From: Vespa crabro | Taxonomy: Eukaryota > Arthropoda > Insecta > Hymenoptera > Vespidae | Length of the DNA stretch: 64,000 bases | Assembly (NCBI RefSeq): GCF_910589235.1 | Contig: NC_060957.1 | Location: 14,698,367-14,762,366, forward strand | Direction: 5' to 3' | In this document: piece after piece, positions 15,210 to 30,045 of the stretch | Position numbering within the stretch: the stretch's first letter is position 1 | How the letters are laid out: every line of letters begins with the position of its first letter | Notes under the pieces: generated by a model | What the model was told of the DNA's origin: nothing | What the model saw: only the letters and a program-made list of their open reading frames with translations | The model's database searches: none | Made by a program: the position numbers and the translations under genes

Positions 15210-15244
<35 letters not shown>

Positions 15245-15831
15245 AAAAGAAACATAATTTAAAAATAATAAATTTACAAGAAGAACACGTAAAAGCGATC
15301 GTCGGCCATGATCACGTATGATCGCATTTGTCTCAGTTGCGATCCCTCGGTCGACGAATCGATATCCCAGCGAGGACGTTGAAAAAATGGATACACTATC
15401 TTCTGACCCCTGAAGGAAAGCTCGTACTTTCTACAACATCGACTAGAAACAGAAGAAGAAGAAGAAGAAGAAGAAAAAGTAGACAGAAGAGAGGACGGAC
15501 GAGTGACATTGAGAGAAAAAGTTGCTCCTCGAGCTCTGTCGAGTCTACCTTTTTTCTCGGAAACATCGCAATCCTCTTCATCGGTGCCATCGAGACAATT
15601 TTTAACACCGTTGCATAAGAGCAACGAGTCTATACATTTTCCATCGCAAGGAAACTCGAAGAGGTTGCAGTCCTTGTCGTTAAATTTGTCGACTTTCTTT
15701 ATCACGTCAAAATAATAATCGCAGCTGATCTCGTCGGTGCCATCGTCACAATCGACGATCCCGTTGCAAACTTGTTCCTCCGTAACACACCTATTACCTT
15801 CGTCGCAAGTGTGCTGGCTGTCATTGCACTT

Positions 15832-15874
<43 letters not shown>

Positions 15875-17442
15875 TCGTCATCGTCGTCGTCGTCGTCGTC
15901 GTCCTCCTCTTCCCCATCCTCGTCCTCATCCTCATCCTCGTCCTCATCCTCGTCCTCATCCTCATCATCTTCCTCCTCCCCGTTCTCAACCGAATCCTCG
16001 GCGTAATCTTGCCCATTTTCCTCCGTTGCGCTTTTCGTCGAATTGTAATATAATCTCGTGGAATGATCGTCGCACTCGTTCGATTCGAAGCTATCCGTAT
16101 TCTTCTTTGATTCGATTTCTTTCAAGGTCGAGGTCTCGCCTTGATAATTATCATTAGAATCGGCAAGAATAACCGACGAAGAGCTTGGCTCGTCCGTTGC
16201 GTCCTTCTCATTTTCATTTATCTCTCTCGAATCAAAAATATTCTCCCGAATACTTTCGGTAGTAGTCCCTTCGGTCATATTTTGCCAATTAATCATATCA
16301 TCGAATAGAGGAAAATCGAACGATTCCGTAGTTGCGTTCGTTATGTCATTCGTTTCCCAAAAATTCTCGTTCTCGCTCGAGTTCTTCTTTGATAGAAACT
16401 CTTTAATATTTTTTATAGGAATAACGTGTAACGGTTCCTTTTCGAAAGTAAAACTTTTATATGTCGTTGATTCGATAGAATCAACATCCGGCTGGTCGCT
16501 CGCAATCTTGCCCTTGGTGAAACTTTCAATGAATTTTGTCGAATTTTTCATCACTTCTTTCAAGAATTTTTTTATCCAGAATTCGGCACACTTTGACATA
16601 CATTCGTTCGAGCCTGTTTCCCAATGCGTCATATTCATCTTCGTCGTCGTGACGTCTCGAGAACTCGTCGTCGTTGTTTTTGATACCGACGAATCACTGT
16701 CTTCGGAATAGCCGTCAATCGTCTTATCTTCCAAATACTTTTCATCGTTCTCCTCGTAAACTGTCGAACTCAAAGTCACGCTCGAATTTTCCGTTCCAAT
16801 CGTCTCGTTCCAATCCTCGCTCGTACCGACAAAATATCCGTTTGTACTCGTCGAATAAACAATTTTGCTTGTATCGTTCGAAAAATCATTTTGAGTCGAC
16901 CAACGAATTAAGTTATCTTCCATCGAATATTGCCTTGGAGTCGAATCATCGAAGAGTATCGTATCCGAATTTTCATATTTCCGATCTTCCAACTCGGGAA
17001 AAGATTTCAGCAACGAGGAAACGAGACTCTCTTCCTCTCTCCTTCGATCGCTTTCATGATATTTCCAATGGCGTATCCATTGTTTCCCCAGTTTTCTAAT
17101 TATCTGAGAGCATAGACTGTTATTCGACGAATTATTCCTCAAATATTCGTTGGCACACATCTTGAGGATCGGTCGCTTCTCCTTCAATCTTTTTTCACTA
17201 GTTTTCAGTCTCTTGTACTTGCTCGCTAGCGATGCTTCTTTAGCCTTGAACAACTTCCTTACGATCGCTTTGATGCGTTTGGGATTATAATTCTTTCGTT
17301 GGCTGTACTTTTCTACGATAACAATGAATCGAACGTTTGATCACGAACAAAAAAATTATCAAAGACGAAACGAGAAAGATCGGTGCTGTCTATCGGTTTC
17401 TTATCGGTCTCCAGCAGAATGAGACGCTATTAGGCGACTTAC

Positions 17443-17487
<45 letters not shown>

Positions 17488-18054
17488 GAAATAAAAAAAG
17501 ATTTTGAATTTCGCTGGAATTTCATCGGTGTGTCCGCGCGTCTTTGAGTTGCGTCTGTGAATGTGGCTGTGAGTGTGTAGGTATGGGTCTATGAAAGAAG
17601 GGTAAGAGTAGTAAGTATGTGATATGAATGGCATAATTACCGCAATCCCTCTCATCCGAGCCATCGGAACACTCGTTCACCCCGTTGCACTGCAACTCGT
17701 AGCCTATACATCGGCCGTCCGTGCACCGAAATTCTGCATCTCCGCAACCTGCTCCATACACCACACTCATGCGCGTTTAAAGGTGATTGCCAATGCGTGA
17801 AGCTCCTCGTCAACCCTTTCTTTCTTATCCATTTCCTATCGACCCTTCCTTTTATACTCTACTCTCCTACTAGATCCTAACTCTTACCGTTTTCTCTACT
17901 TCGACCTACCTAACTTGTCTCCTTTAATTAATTTTCTTCCTCCTTTTCTTTCCCCCACCACACAACCAAATCCGTCATATTTTGGGGATTTTTTAACCTT
18001 ACGAATATTACCTGGCACAGTTTCTCCGACAGAGACTGCACACGCGCGTGAGGA

Positions 18055-18085
<31 letters not shown>

Positions 18086-18497
18086 ACACGTCCATAATTT
18101 TCTTCCTGTAACGTTCCTAGCGTACTCCGGCGTACTAGCTTCGCATGAACACTCGGACGGGTGTTTGGACGGCGTGAAAAATTGCTCGATCGAATGTCAC
18201 GTCGAGCATGAAGGGATAAATTTAAGGGTCGAGACGCGATCGTTCGCAAGAAGCGACGTGAAAAATGAAAAGATTGAAGATAACGCGGTATGAAAATAAT
18301 TTGAGGAATAATTTTGAAACAGCCACTACATATAATTGAACGATATCGATCTCTCTTCTGCCGTCCGCGTTTAAATGTTCGGCCAAATATTGAGAACAAA
18401 TTTACGTGCTTCGAATACTATAATATCGCGATAACGTAGCTTCAAATCGCGGAAAGATACGCGATCGCAAAGAAAAAATGACTTTGCCGAAGAGAGA

Positions 18498-18535
<38 letters not shown>

Positions 18536-19795
18536 TTGGCTGTCGATTTATCCGAAAAAAGAAATCTCCCGATTCTCTTATAGCTCTGCGCGCGATTAAA
18601 AGTTTTACGATATGGAAGAACTATGTGAAGTGTGCTCCTTTAGATATGCTACGATCCTACGCGTAGGACGATACATTAGCCGTGTATCGCAAAAAGCATC
18701 GCATATCGCATCTGCTTATCAAACGATAAATATTATTAGCATGGGTTTATCGAAAAGAGGTAAAGCCCGCTACCAGAATGCGTGTTAGGTACCTGCCGAT
18801 CGAATCTTATTGATCTCCATCGTTAAATTCTCTTCTTCTCTTCTTCACGCGCGTTTCATCGTTAATGATATTAATAATGATAAATATACAGCGACTGCGT
18901 TAGGTGTTAAACGTTCAATCCGGATAAGCGAAAGATAGACGTCCCAGGTGTAACGTCGCTTGGCACTGGACGCAGATCATTCTCGCGTGATCTCTCTCGC
19001 GTTATCTCGTCCTTTTATCCGTGAATCGGTGTTCGCTTAATCGATCAACCTGTGTATATCTTCAGAGGGTTCTTGGAAAAAGGATGAAAGTAAATAAGCA
19101 AATTGGCCCACTCACCGCACTGGTTTTCGTCCTCGCCGTTACGACAATCAGCCACGCCGTTGCATCTTTTGTCGATGCTCAGACAGATGCCGTCTATGCA
19201 ACGGAACTGATCGCTGCTGCAGGTTGTTACTGGAAAAAGAAAAAAGGAAAAATGAAGAAAAGAAAAGAAACGGGGTACGAACGTTATAAAGGAAAGTACG
19301 TCGATATGGCGTAGAGGAGGGTAAGAATAGGAGAAAAAAAGAAGGTGTACCGGTGCAATTATATTCGTCTGAACGATCGTCGCAGTCGTTTCGTCCATCA
19401 CATCTTGCCATCTTGCTGACACACGTCGTACCGCTGGCACATTCGAACTCGTCCTCTCGGCATCTTGCTAAACGCGTGCGTGCGCATTCGTGCATTGAAA
19501 AAATATAAACAAAAAGAAAATATACATAAATAAAACGAAATGAAAAAATAAAAAACATAAAAAAAGGGATAAAAAAAATACGTCAGGAAAAACAGTGACG
19601 CGCGGCCGCTTTCGTGTTTACGCTGCGTGTTTCAAAGCTCGACGCTCGCGACGACTCTTTTCGAGCATTCGGATGGGACGAATACGTCCTTTAGATAAAT
19701 TTATTTAATCCGCATTATTACGTTACGTCACGAATCCTTCCTTCCTTCCTTCGATCGGTGAAACGTTTGATCAGTTCGCAGATATGTATATATAC

Positions 19796-19881
<86 letters not shown>

Positions 19882-20817
19882 GTACTCGTATATAAATGTG
19901 CATTTTCATCGTTCCATCGTCTACGAATAAGTCTAGTAATAAATAACGATTATCGATATTTGCTTGCTGCCGCAAGTTGGAATTCAACGAATTACTCATA
20001 TCGGTGAAACGTCCTGACGAATAAAATAAATAACTAGGAGCAACGACGTGCTCGCTCTTCGAATCGATCGTACATACATTAGCATAAGGTCGAGTGATTA
20101 CGAGCGAATAGAGAAGATACGAGGGAGAAAAAATTGAAAGTTTTCGTTAGACGCTCGACGACTCTACGGGATGGCTCTCCTTGGAAACGTTTTTAAAGAT
20201 CGCGCTAATCGAAAGAGTGATCAAACCGAACTAAGAAGTTAGGTACGAGTTAAGGTCAGGCAGTTTAGTATAGCCGTTTAGTATCTTGGCTTAACGCGAA
20301 TATCCAATCTATATATCCGCGATGAAACGACCAGTTACGCCGGATAAAGTTTTCCGTTTTTCTAATAACGAGCCTGAGCCACGCCTCGAGAACGTTAATT
20401 AGATCCTTCGAGTCCAAGTTGAAAAGCGAGCGTCGAACGTGTACGGTCGTATCATTGAGACCTGCCGAGTTTGAGACGCCAAGTAATATAATAAATAATA
20501 TCTCATACTCGTTCCGATACAATTTTCTTCGTCCTTTTTGTTGGAACAATCGGCGTATCCGTCGCAGCGACGAGATAGATCTACGCAGTAACCGGCCGAG
20601 CACTCGAATTGGTATTCCCTGCAGGCTGTAAGAATCACGTTTTAAAGGAAACATCTCACGCGAGAACGATCGACGAGATAACGATTTCGGGAAGCGTTAG
20701 TGTCTACGAGACGAGAAGATGACAAATTTTGCACAAAGAATAACGACGATATCCCCGAGACCAATGAAAAGGAGTTCGCTCTTTACGATGATCCTGTGCG
20801 TATAAGAGCTATGTGCC

Positions 20818-20849
<32 letters not shown>

Positions 20850-21193
20850 TACATGCGTGCCTGTTGAATGATTATTCAATGATAAAAAGCAATAACATTA
20901 TAAACACATACAAAGCGCAAAAACATTAAAATGTTTTAACAGGACGAATGTACGATCGATAAATCTAAACGCGAGTCGAACTAATCGCGACTTGTGAAGT
21001 AACGACGATGGCGAACCAACTGTAGTAAGCGAAAGGATGCCTTTTTAACGAGCAAAGAAATGAAAGGCGCCAAGAAGAAATTATTCGGGAATGTGAAATG
21101 TGCGAGTTAAGCGGTTCGTCTAATTCTACAGCCATTAATTAACACGCACTCGAGAAAATTTCGTAGAAAGGAATTATTCGTGAAACGAAGAGT

Positions 21194-21237
<44 letters not shown>

Positions 21238-22179
21238 GCACCTCCGCCGTATATAATTGAACATCGGCAATTAGCCAATCAACGAAGACGAACGAACGCG
21301 AGTCATCGGCCAAAGCATATCTCCACTCGTCGGAAATCGGCTATGAACATTAATTTCGTCGAACTTATTATTCAAAGAACATTTTTTCGGCCGAAGAATC
21401 GTCTTAGGCCGAACGCAAGATTTTCGTAGCAGTGCCCTGCCTCTGGATCGTACGCCGCTGGAATTAATAACGAAATGGGGATATGCAAGGTGCATACTCA
21501 CGATCGAGAAATATTTCTTCGTCACTGTCGTATCACATTGCGTTTTAATTTACCGCGCGGGCTTTTTCGTCAAGCGTGAAATGCAGAAATCGATGGGCAC
21601 TCGCGCGTCAGATGCTAATGCCAACGACTGAAAATACGAAGCGTTCGTATTTTCTATCGTCCTGAACCTTTATTATCCTTCATTGTCGTATACATTTTCT
21701 CTACTAGAAAGTCATTAGATTTTCCTTTAAACTTTAGAGAGGATTAACCCTTCCGAGGTAACGTCGAAATACTCTCGAAATACTCCCGAAATATTCCCGA
21801 AATATCGTCGAAAAATCACGAAAGACGAGAGACGTCTGCCGTACTGTAACTTGCACGTGTTAACAAAAAAGAGAGATAAATGGAAGGCGTTAAACCGCGG
21901 CTAATACAATCGCAGTTGGTAGATTCGAATGGAAGCGGGAAATGTATGACTTGGCTCGATTGGTACCGCTCATGCGTTGCCAATCGAGTTATCATTTAAA
22001 ACGATTTAGCGTACCCGTGGCTCCACGTACGTGCCTCTCGATTACGATCCGTGAATTTCAATCGTTTTTTAGCTACGCGCAAAACGCCCAAAAAGAAACT
22101 GTATTATCGTTTCTGTTTTCTCTACGCAAGTAAAAGAGAGCCGTCAACGCTCGCCGAGACTCGAAATGTTTGACGCTCC

Positions 22180-22223
<44 letters not shown>

Positions 22224-23352
22224 CTCCGTTCCTTCCGTGTTCCGTCGCGAATCCGAATTGGATTAAAGCGGTGAAAATGCGAAATTCCTGGACAGAGCTG
22301 ATGGAAAGGGCCGAGCGTTTGGTCGGCGCGACCGCTACAGATTAACGTCGGATTAAAATTGTGGCCGGTTATTAGGGCGGCTTAATAAACGGGAGTAAAT
22401 CTCGTTCGGCAAGGGCCCGGATTTGCGCCGGTGCTGAAAAAAAAGGGTTGCTGATTTCTCTTTATCTTTTACTTTTTTCTTTTTTTTTTTCTATTTTTTT
22501 TTTTTTCTTTTTTTTTTTGTTTACGCGGCACCGCGACTCACGCCAATCATCGGCAACGAAATTGCTAACGAACCATCGAATTAAAAATGGAAAAGGAAGA
22601 GGAGAGAGAGAGAGCGCACACGGGAGAGAGAGAGAGAGGAAGAGAGAAAGGGGGGAGAGAGAGAGGTCCAAGTATTAGCTCCCGCGAACGTTGGCCCTTT
22701 GAAAGATAAAAAAAATTGGATCGACGGTGCGACATAAAAGTTATATACGAAATCGAGCTCCGTTAGGGCGATTAAAGGGCCGATGGTTAGCCGGATGGTT
22801 AGGACGTGCGAGCGGAAGCGGTCGTGCCTCGACAAAAGACGCCGGAAATAATAAGGGGCTAGGCTAGAGATCGGAAGTGGTTCGAAGGCAGCTCGAGTGC
22901 AACGGCCTCGGCTAACCACCCTCCTCGAGCTTCCTCGCGCGCACGCGATCGCCATTGTCACAGCTATTAGAATTATTGAGCAGCTCATCGTAATACCTCG
23001 CGAGGCTCTCGTACGCGATTAGTTCCACCGCATGCGAACGCGCGAGCACGCCCGTAAATAATATTCTCTCTTGTTCCGATATCGGGGAGAATCGCTAAGA
23101 GAAATAATGCGCCTCTTGTATGCACAAATAGGAAATCTCGAGGCTAACTTGGCCAACGAGAGAGATTATGCTCTCTAACAAATATAATCTACTATAATGA
23201 AATACAAATATAAAGTGTTTACCTTTCTCCGAATACAATGTTCATTCAAATTCGATGGAAATTGAATAATTGATCGCGTCGAAGCGGGGTCATTGTAGCT
23301 TCTAATCGACGTCGATGAATATCGATCGTTTTCGCCTTATCCGGTTGACACG

Positions 23353-23409
<57 letters not shown>

Positions 23410-25292
23410 CACTATCTATCCTTCTTTTCGACAGGGTGGAGCGTAAAAATAAACTTGTTCGAGAAGCGAAATAAAGGAAAGTGCAAGAATATCGTTCGAA
23501 CGGGGGGCGGGGGGAAGGGACGCGAAAATATCTATAACGAGTAGAAAATTTGGGTATTAGCTCGAACGAGCAAACAGCTTTTGTCGTCGTAGATATATAC
23601 GTCGTAAGTATAGGAGAAAAGTGAACGGCGCCTACGTTGCTGCATCTTGGGCCTTGGTTTACGTACGCTTTTCGCAACGACCATACCCCGATAGGTAGGA
23701 GCGTTTAAAAGGCTCGATTTAAAATAGCATAGTCAGCTAGACGAATTACGCACAAAGACGTGTACACATATGATATACGAAAAGCACGCAATTACTTCGT
23801 TTACACGAACAAAATGTATTTTTGATGGGCACGAGACACCGTTGCCAAGCAACATTTTTTTTATTTTTTTTATTTTTTACGCAGACGATACCTCCATTTT
23901 CTATTCGATACTTTGAATAAGCTACCGAGATCGATACTCACGACAGCCATATTCGTCCGATCTGTCTCGACAATCCAAAACACCGTCGCAATGCTTGCTT
24001 CCGTCGATACACTCTCCGTTCCTGCATTTGAATTGGCTCACCGTGCACGCTGAAAATAAAAAGAAATTATTGAAAATAAATTCTTTCTTGACAAGACTCG
24101 CGACCGTAAGTCTACTCGAAGATTTGATATACGTACACAGGAACGATCGCGTGAGCGATCGGTATTTAATACAAGTTCTATTTAAGAGGTTCCCACGAAG
24201 CGTCGGATGAAATTTCAAAGGGTCATACGACGCCACTTCGAGAGAGAGAGAGAGAGAGAGAGAATCCTGACTTTTCTTCTCTCTCTTTTTCCTTCAGAAA
24301 TTTCGTAAATCTCTCCTAACGCGTTATACGTAGGGAACGTGGACGCATAAACGTACGAGTTATCGACTCGTACGGGGGGTTCGTAGAACGTATCGACGGG
24401 GATGTCCCATAACTGACAAGAATTCGCCGCGAGGAGCTCCAATTTCATTGTTTCTCCCTCCTTTTCGCTCTATTCCTCGATACTCCCTATTTCTCTTTTC
24501 GTCTCTTTGCGACTCTGACCGTTCTCGCGATTCGAACGTCCGTTTGAAAAGCATTCAAAGCTAAAACGGTGTCCGGCTCGCGTCTAAAGTTACGTTGTCA
24601 TTTTAAACGCGAGCAAGCGGTCACGTCGCAAGGGATCGACTTTCGCTCGATCGACAGCATACGAGTGAGAAACTTTCTGAAATGTCGCTTTTACTCTTGA
24701 ACGTTCTCCTCGAACGTTCTTCTTTCATCGGTTCTCGGTTATCGGCCGATGTACATACGTAGAGATTTAGGTAGGTGGTAGATAGGTAGGTATGTGGATA
24801 GGTAGGTAGGTTCCATAAGAGGTATATATCGACGAGACTCCCACGAAGTTACTCTCGTTGGAGCTGGAAATGGAGGTTGCGCCACGTTGCGGCTTGACGC
24901 GGAAGGGCGAAAGGCGAGTTGAAAGGGTGAGATGGGCAGAGCGTTGCGGCTAGGCTGCCTGAAAGGTATGCTTTGACACGAGAAACTGCGACTCGATGAC
25001 ACACACTCCACTCTCGGTACGTGGCTCTGTAGGTGGCTCGGTCGAAATCGAAGTACCGCTCCCCAAGCGAGAGGGGGCCGACGGGAGGAGCAACGGCCTA
25101 AAGCCTCGTCGGTCTCGTGCCTCCGCGTTGCAACGCGAGCTCGCGCGTCTAGGAAATACCTTCGTAAGCGCCTCTCTTTCGTTCTCCTATTTACAAAGCA
25201 TCTCTCGATTCTCGATAGATGGGAGCCTTTTGAAAAGAAACGTTCTTTCGACGAGAAAAGGATAGAACGAAAAGCGAATCGTCAAAACGGTC

Positions 25293-25333
<41 letters not shown>

Positions 25334-26439
25334 CGGACCGCTAAATGAATGCACCGCGCCAAAGTTTTCTACGGTTAAGGAGATATTAGGCGGTACGAGG
25401 CGAACGGCCGGAGTCTCCAAAGTCCATGTTTACAATATACATTTTTATGACTCCGATTTTTTTTTTATGTTTCTTAATCTTAACGCGAGTTCAAAGTTAA
25501 AAAGTTTGCGAAATTGCATGCACCTCGATAACGCTGTCACATCGACTCCGTGCCTAACTTTCGTAGTTTGCGAGAAACAATATCTTTTCCCTTCTCCTCC
25601 TCTCTTTTTCCTTTTCATTATTTCTACGAGATTGATACGCAACGTCAATTAGTCAGAGACTCTTTTTCGGTAAATCGAAGCCTCCATCGATTTCTATTCC
25701 TTCGTTCCACCTCAGTTAGGATCCAAAATATTGTATTTTCTTTTCTTCGTTGTTAACTCGTCAGAAAAGTTATTTGCGTAAAACACCCAATAGTTATAGA
25801 TAGACGAACTTGGGTTCGTGCGTGACCGATAAAAAGGAGGCTAACGAGTACTTGCGACGAGTAAAGCGCGCAATAAAAATGCGTGAATACCATGTCGCGT
25901 ACGGATATATAGGAGGCAACGCTCCATTCTATCGTGAGTCGGTCTCTATTTCGAGTCTTTCAATTTTCGTCCAAACGTACATGCATATATTTATTCCTTG
26001 TTATTACCGTCAATTCGATAAAACGATATACGAATTCGTAACGCATTCGTATATCTAATCGGAATATTCCTTCTTATTCGACTCAATTCGAAAAAGAAGA
26101 CCGTCATATGGCTATAATTATCATAGATAAAGTAGCGACATTGTTCCCCGTGAGGATTTAATTGTACTTGGTCTTGTTAGGGCGAAGAATGTGGGCGATG
26201 TTTCGGGTTGGACTAATTTACTATTACTACTCTGAGATTCTGTGTCAACGAGCGCGAAACCCCGAGTGGATCCTCTCTCTCTCTCTCTCTCTCTCTCTTT
26301 GTCTTCCGCCGAGACCGTGTCTCTACTTTTCAGACCTATCGTAACGAGAACATTAATATCGCGTGCAACGGGCCGCGAGCGTTTACGAGCGGATCGCGGA
26401 AAAGCCGCGCGACGTGCGCGCGAGAAAGCGAAAAAAGGA

Positions 26440-26514
<75 letters not shown>

Positions 26515-27199
26515 CGAAAAAGAAAAAGGGAATAAAGTTTTCTCGCCTCCCGTCACAGGGCGAATTTATTTCTCGGCCACCGGACAATATCTTTTTCCTC
26601 GTTGAGTGGAATCTTTCTACTTTTTATTTTCTTTCAACGCGCCACCTTTTTATCGGATTATCAATGTACCGTACGAAGAGCGAGCTCTTGAAAAAGATTG
26701 CGATCATTCGGGATTAATGTTATAGAATTCAGAGAGAGGAAAAGAAACTCTTTGAGCTTTACGCGTAGATACCACCAGATATGCTCGGAAAATATTTTCA
26801 TTCGAGTTAATCGAAAGAAACGCTTGCGTCAAACCCGAAGAATTCGTTTCGAATTTCTTTCCATTTGAAAGTATATCTAAGAGCGTCATCTATAGACAAG
26901 AAACGTCACAAAACGCGACCTTTGACGCGACAATTTTGACGAAAACCTTTCTTACGACTCTACGGATGTGATGAACAAAAGAAAGAGATAAAAGTAAATG
27001 CATATATGTATGTGTACGTACGTACGTACTAAGAGGAGAAACGATAAATTGTCTTTTGTTCGAAAGAAAATGGCCGATGTGTTTGCCGAGAGAACCTTAC
27101 GTTTCAACGAATTCTTCTACTTCTAATAATATTACTAAAGACGATTCCGCTAGAATATCACGGAACACGTAGATAACGATGGTAAACGGCGTAGGAGAG

Positions 27200-27233
<34 letters not shown>

Positions 27234-28419
27234 AGGGAGAGAGAGAGAGAGAGAGAGAGCCAACACCTTGAAACGAATTGTTCTCTCGAAGAGACAAGAA
27301 ATGCGTCCGTACGCGTTAGTCGAGTGACATGTGTACTTATGCAATGACGCTTATCTCTCGCATTGCGTAATCGAGAAGGAGACAATTACGTTTATCTCTA
27401 GTTACTACCGCTCTTTTACCGTTCCTTCTTGAAAAATAATTATCCGAGAAGAGACGCAAAGACATCGAAGAGTATAATATCCAAACGTAAAGGAGTCATT
27501 TTTATTGGGAAAAATATGGACTGCTATTTTTGTTTCTTGTCCTTTCTCTTTTTTCTTTCTTCCTTCTTTCCCGTAATTTGACGATTGCGAAAAATCTCTT
27601 TTTCGGTCTCTAAAACGTGGTCGTCGGAATGGGGATGTAGTTACTCGGTCTCTTTCTCAACGACGCGTGATACACGTCGCGACGTAGATACTTTGAGTGC
27701 TCGAGTTACGAAAAAGAGAGAGAAAGATACACGCGCATATATCAAGACGCGAAGAAAAACGCGGTACGATATAAAGCTGAGGATATTAGCATGACAAGCA
27801 ACGAGCATCAAATTGCTGGACCTAAAAGCTGCGCGTCGGTGGAAGCTCCCTCTGCTAAATCGTCCGTGCCGCTTCTAATGGACTGCCGACGGAAAAACTT
27901 TTGACCTCGGCGAGCTTTCTTACGAAGCGAACGCTTCTTCTCTTCCGCCGTCTTCTCGGTCGATCTTGAAAGAATATTAGTCGGTTAAACGGCGAGCATA
28001 GCGATGTCACGGCAAAATCCGAGGGCTAGAAAAAAAATCCTCAATGACGCTTTCAAATACGGTTTCAAGACTTTACGTAGAGTTTCATTCGCATTCGTAA
28101 GAACGACCGCGTCGGCTTATCGCGTTCGACTCGTCGCGTGAATCGCGTTCGATCGAAAGAAAAGAAAATAATGCCGTTGGATCGGTTTTTTCTCGAAAAG
28201 AACGGGCGTGTTCGCGCAACGACGCGGTCAACGGAATTTCCGTCCGGCGGAGCGAGCTTGGTTAACATTATTGTCACATAAATGGTGGTGGTAATCGTTT
28301 TACAAAAATTAACATCGATTTTATAAGGAAATTTGCATGAAAAATCCTCGCTCGGTATGCCGAGAACGAAAGCGCGTATGACGCGTAGCTTCCTGCTCCA
28401 CGTAACGAACACACATTAC

Positions 28420-28454
<35 letters not shown>

Positions 28455-29096
28455 TACTATAGGGTCTGCACACGCACACCGATCTTGCGTTGCGTCTCTC
28501 CTGTATACGAGAGTAGTAGATGCGTGAAAGAGAAGAAAGAATTTCCACAGGGAAATGACAAGAAAGTCGAATATAATTTTGTCTCGCGCCCCTTATCATT
28601 TTATGTAATACAATATTCAAGTAGACCGTTCGTTCCAATTATTATCATCTATTTTTCGTCTCGGTTTTGCACGATCTTAAAGATAAATGATTAAGTTAAG
28701 TTCACTGATGCAATTTTCGTTCGTCGTTATGATAATACGAATATTACATTCGAATATTATATCATATCGAAAATAGTTTATGCCGTGGTTATGTCATATT
28801 ATTTAAAGAAACGCAATCATTATCTCGAAATGGTAATAAAAACGGGAGCGATTTTCCTTTCGATTCGATCGAAAATGATAATCGAGAGAGCATGTCCTGG
28901 CGCAATCCGTAAGACGCATACACGTGTACGCGCGCACGCAATGCACAAACATAAACGATATATTATAGTCGACTATGTTCGCGAACACAAAGTGTCGTAG
29001 ACGCGTTAACGCGAAATGCCCGCTCGACGCTATGCGCCTGGGATTCGACGTATTTTAGTGGCCGATTTGCAATTTAAACGCTATAATTAATGACAT

Positions 29097-29149
<53 letters not shown>

Positions 29150-29999
29150 CGCTCTTGCGCGCGCGCTCGTGACGAACTAACGAACGAACGAACGATATCG
29201 TCGTTTAAGAGGAAAGATGTTGAAGGGGCTCTGTAAAAAGGAAAAACAACGCCACAGCCCGAGAGGGAGAGAGAGAAAGGTAAAACGAGATAATAATTAT
29301 TATTGTTCCAAGCGATGGATTTTCTCGTACGATTTTTTCTCTAAAATACATTTCATTTAAAAACTTTCAAGACTCGATCGTATTTACGCAACTCTGATCC
29401 TTTCGGAAGCGCTGTGTCGCTCTAAAAGGAGATAATGAAAAAGGAAAAAAAAAAAAAGAAAAAAGAAAAAAAAGGAAAAAGAGAGGGAAAAGAAAAGGAA
29501 GAAAAATAGAAAAAAGAAAAAGAGGAAAAAAAATATGGAAATACATGCATAACGGCATAGAATTAAACCGTACAATTTATGATCGACGCAACGCGAACGT
29601 TCTCGTTGTTATTGTTGCAAGCTCGCGAAATATGCCAAACGTATTTTTCGCATATTTATAGTATTTTCGTTACATAGTAGATAATTTACGAATATCATCA
29701 AACGATACACCTATATATGCGCGGAGTTTTCAACGACGCTTAACAAATATATACGATACATAGGATACCTTTTTATTTACTTTTAGCTCGCGATACGCAA
29801 TCGTCGTTCGTTCGAATGATCATCAAAGTATCGTTATAGTTATCGTTACTCTGTACGTTCGGTAACGTTCGTTAATGCGTAAGTAGTAAACAAACTCGTG
29901 AAATTGGAACATCCGAGTTGCGTCTGGGTCGCGTCGATTATGTCGATACTCGAGAATAATTGCAAAGAAATAGTTCCGAATAGAACGAAGGACTTGATC

Positions 30000-30045
<46 letters not shown>

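Noticed and set aside
15274..15548. Ser-rich C-terminal extension of the large LDLa exon to a stop at 15274
   Set aside because: It lies past a phase-1 donor that joins cleanly to LDLa 11. Composition is low complexity. Kept only as a remote alternative end.
15737..16053. Plus-strand frames of poly-Ser and poly-Val over the acidic exon
   Set aside because: They are shadows of the GAC/GTC triplet repeat that encodes poly-Asp on the minus strand.
26242..26605. Arg-Glu repeat ORFs and the opposite Ser-Leu repeat ORFs, also seen at every GA/CT tract
   Set aside because: They are translations of dinucleotide repeats with no other coding evidence.
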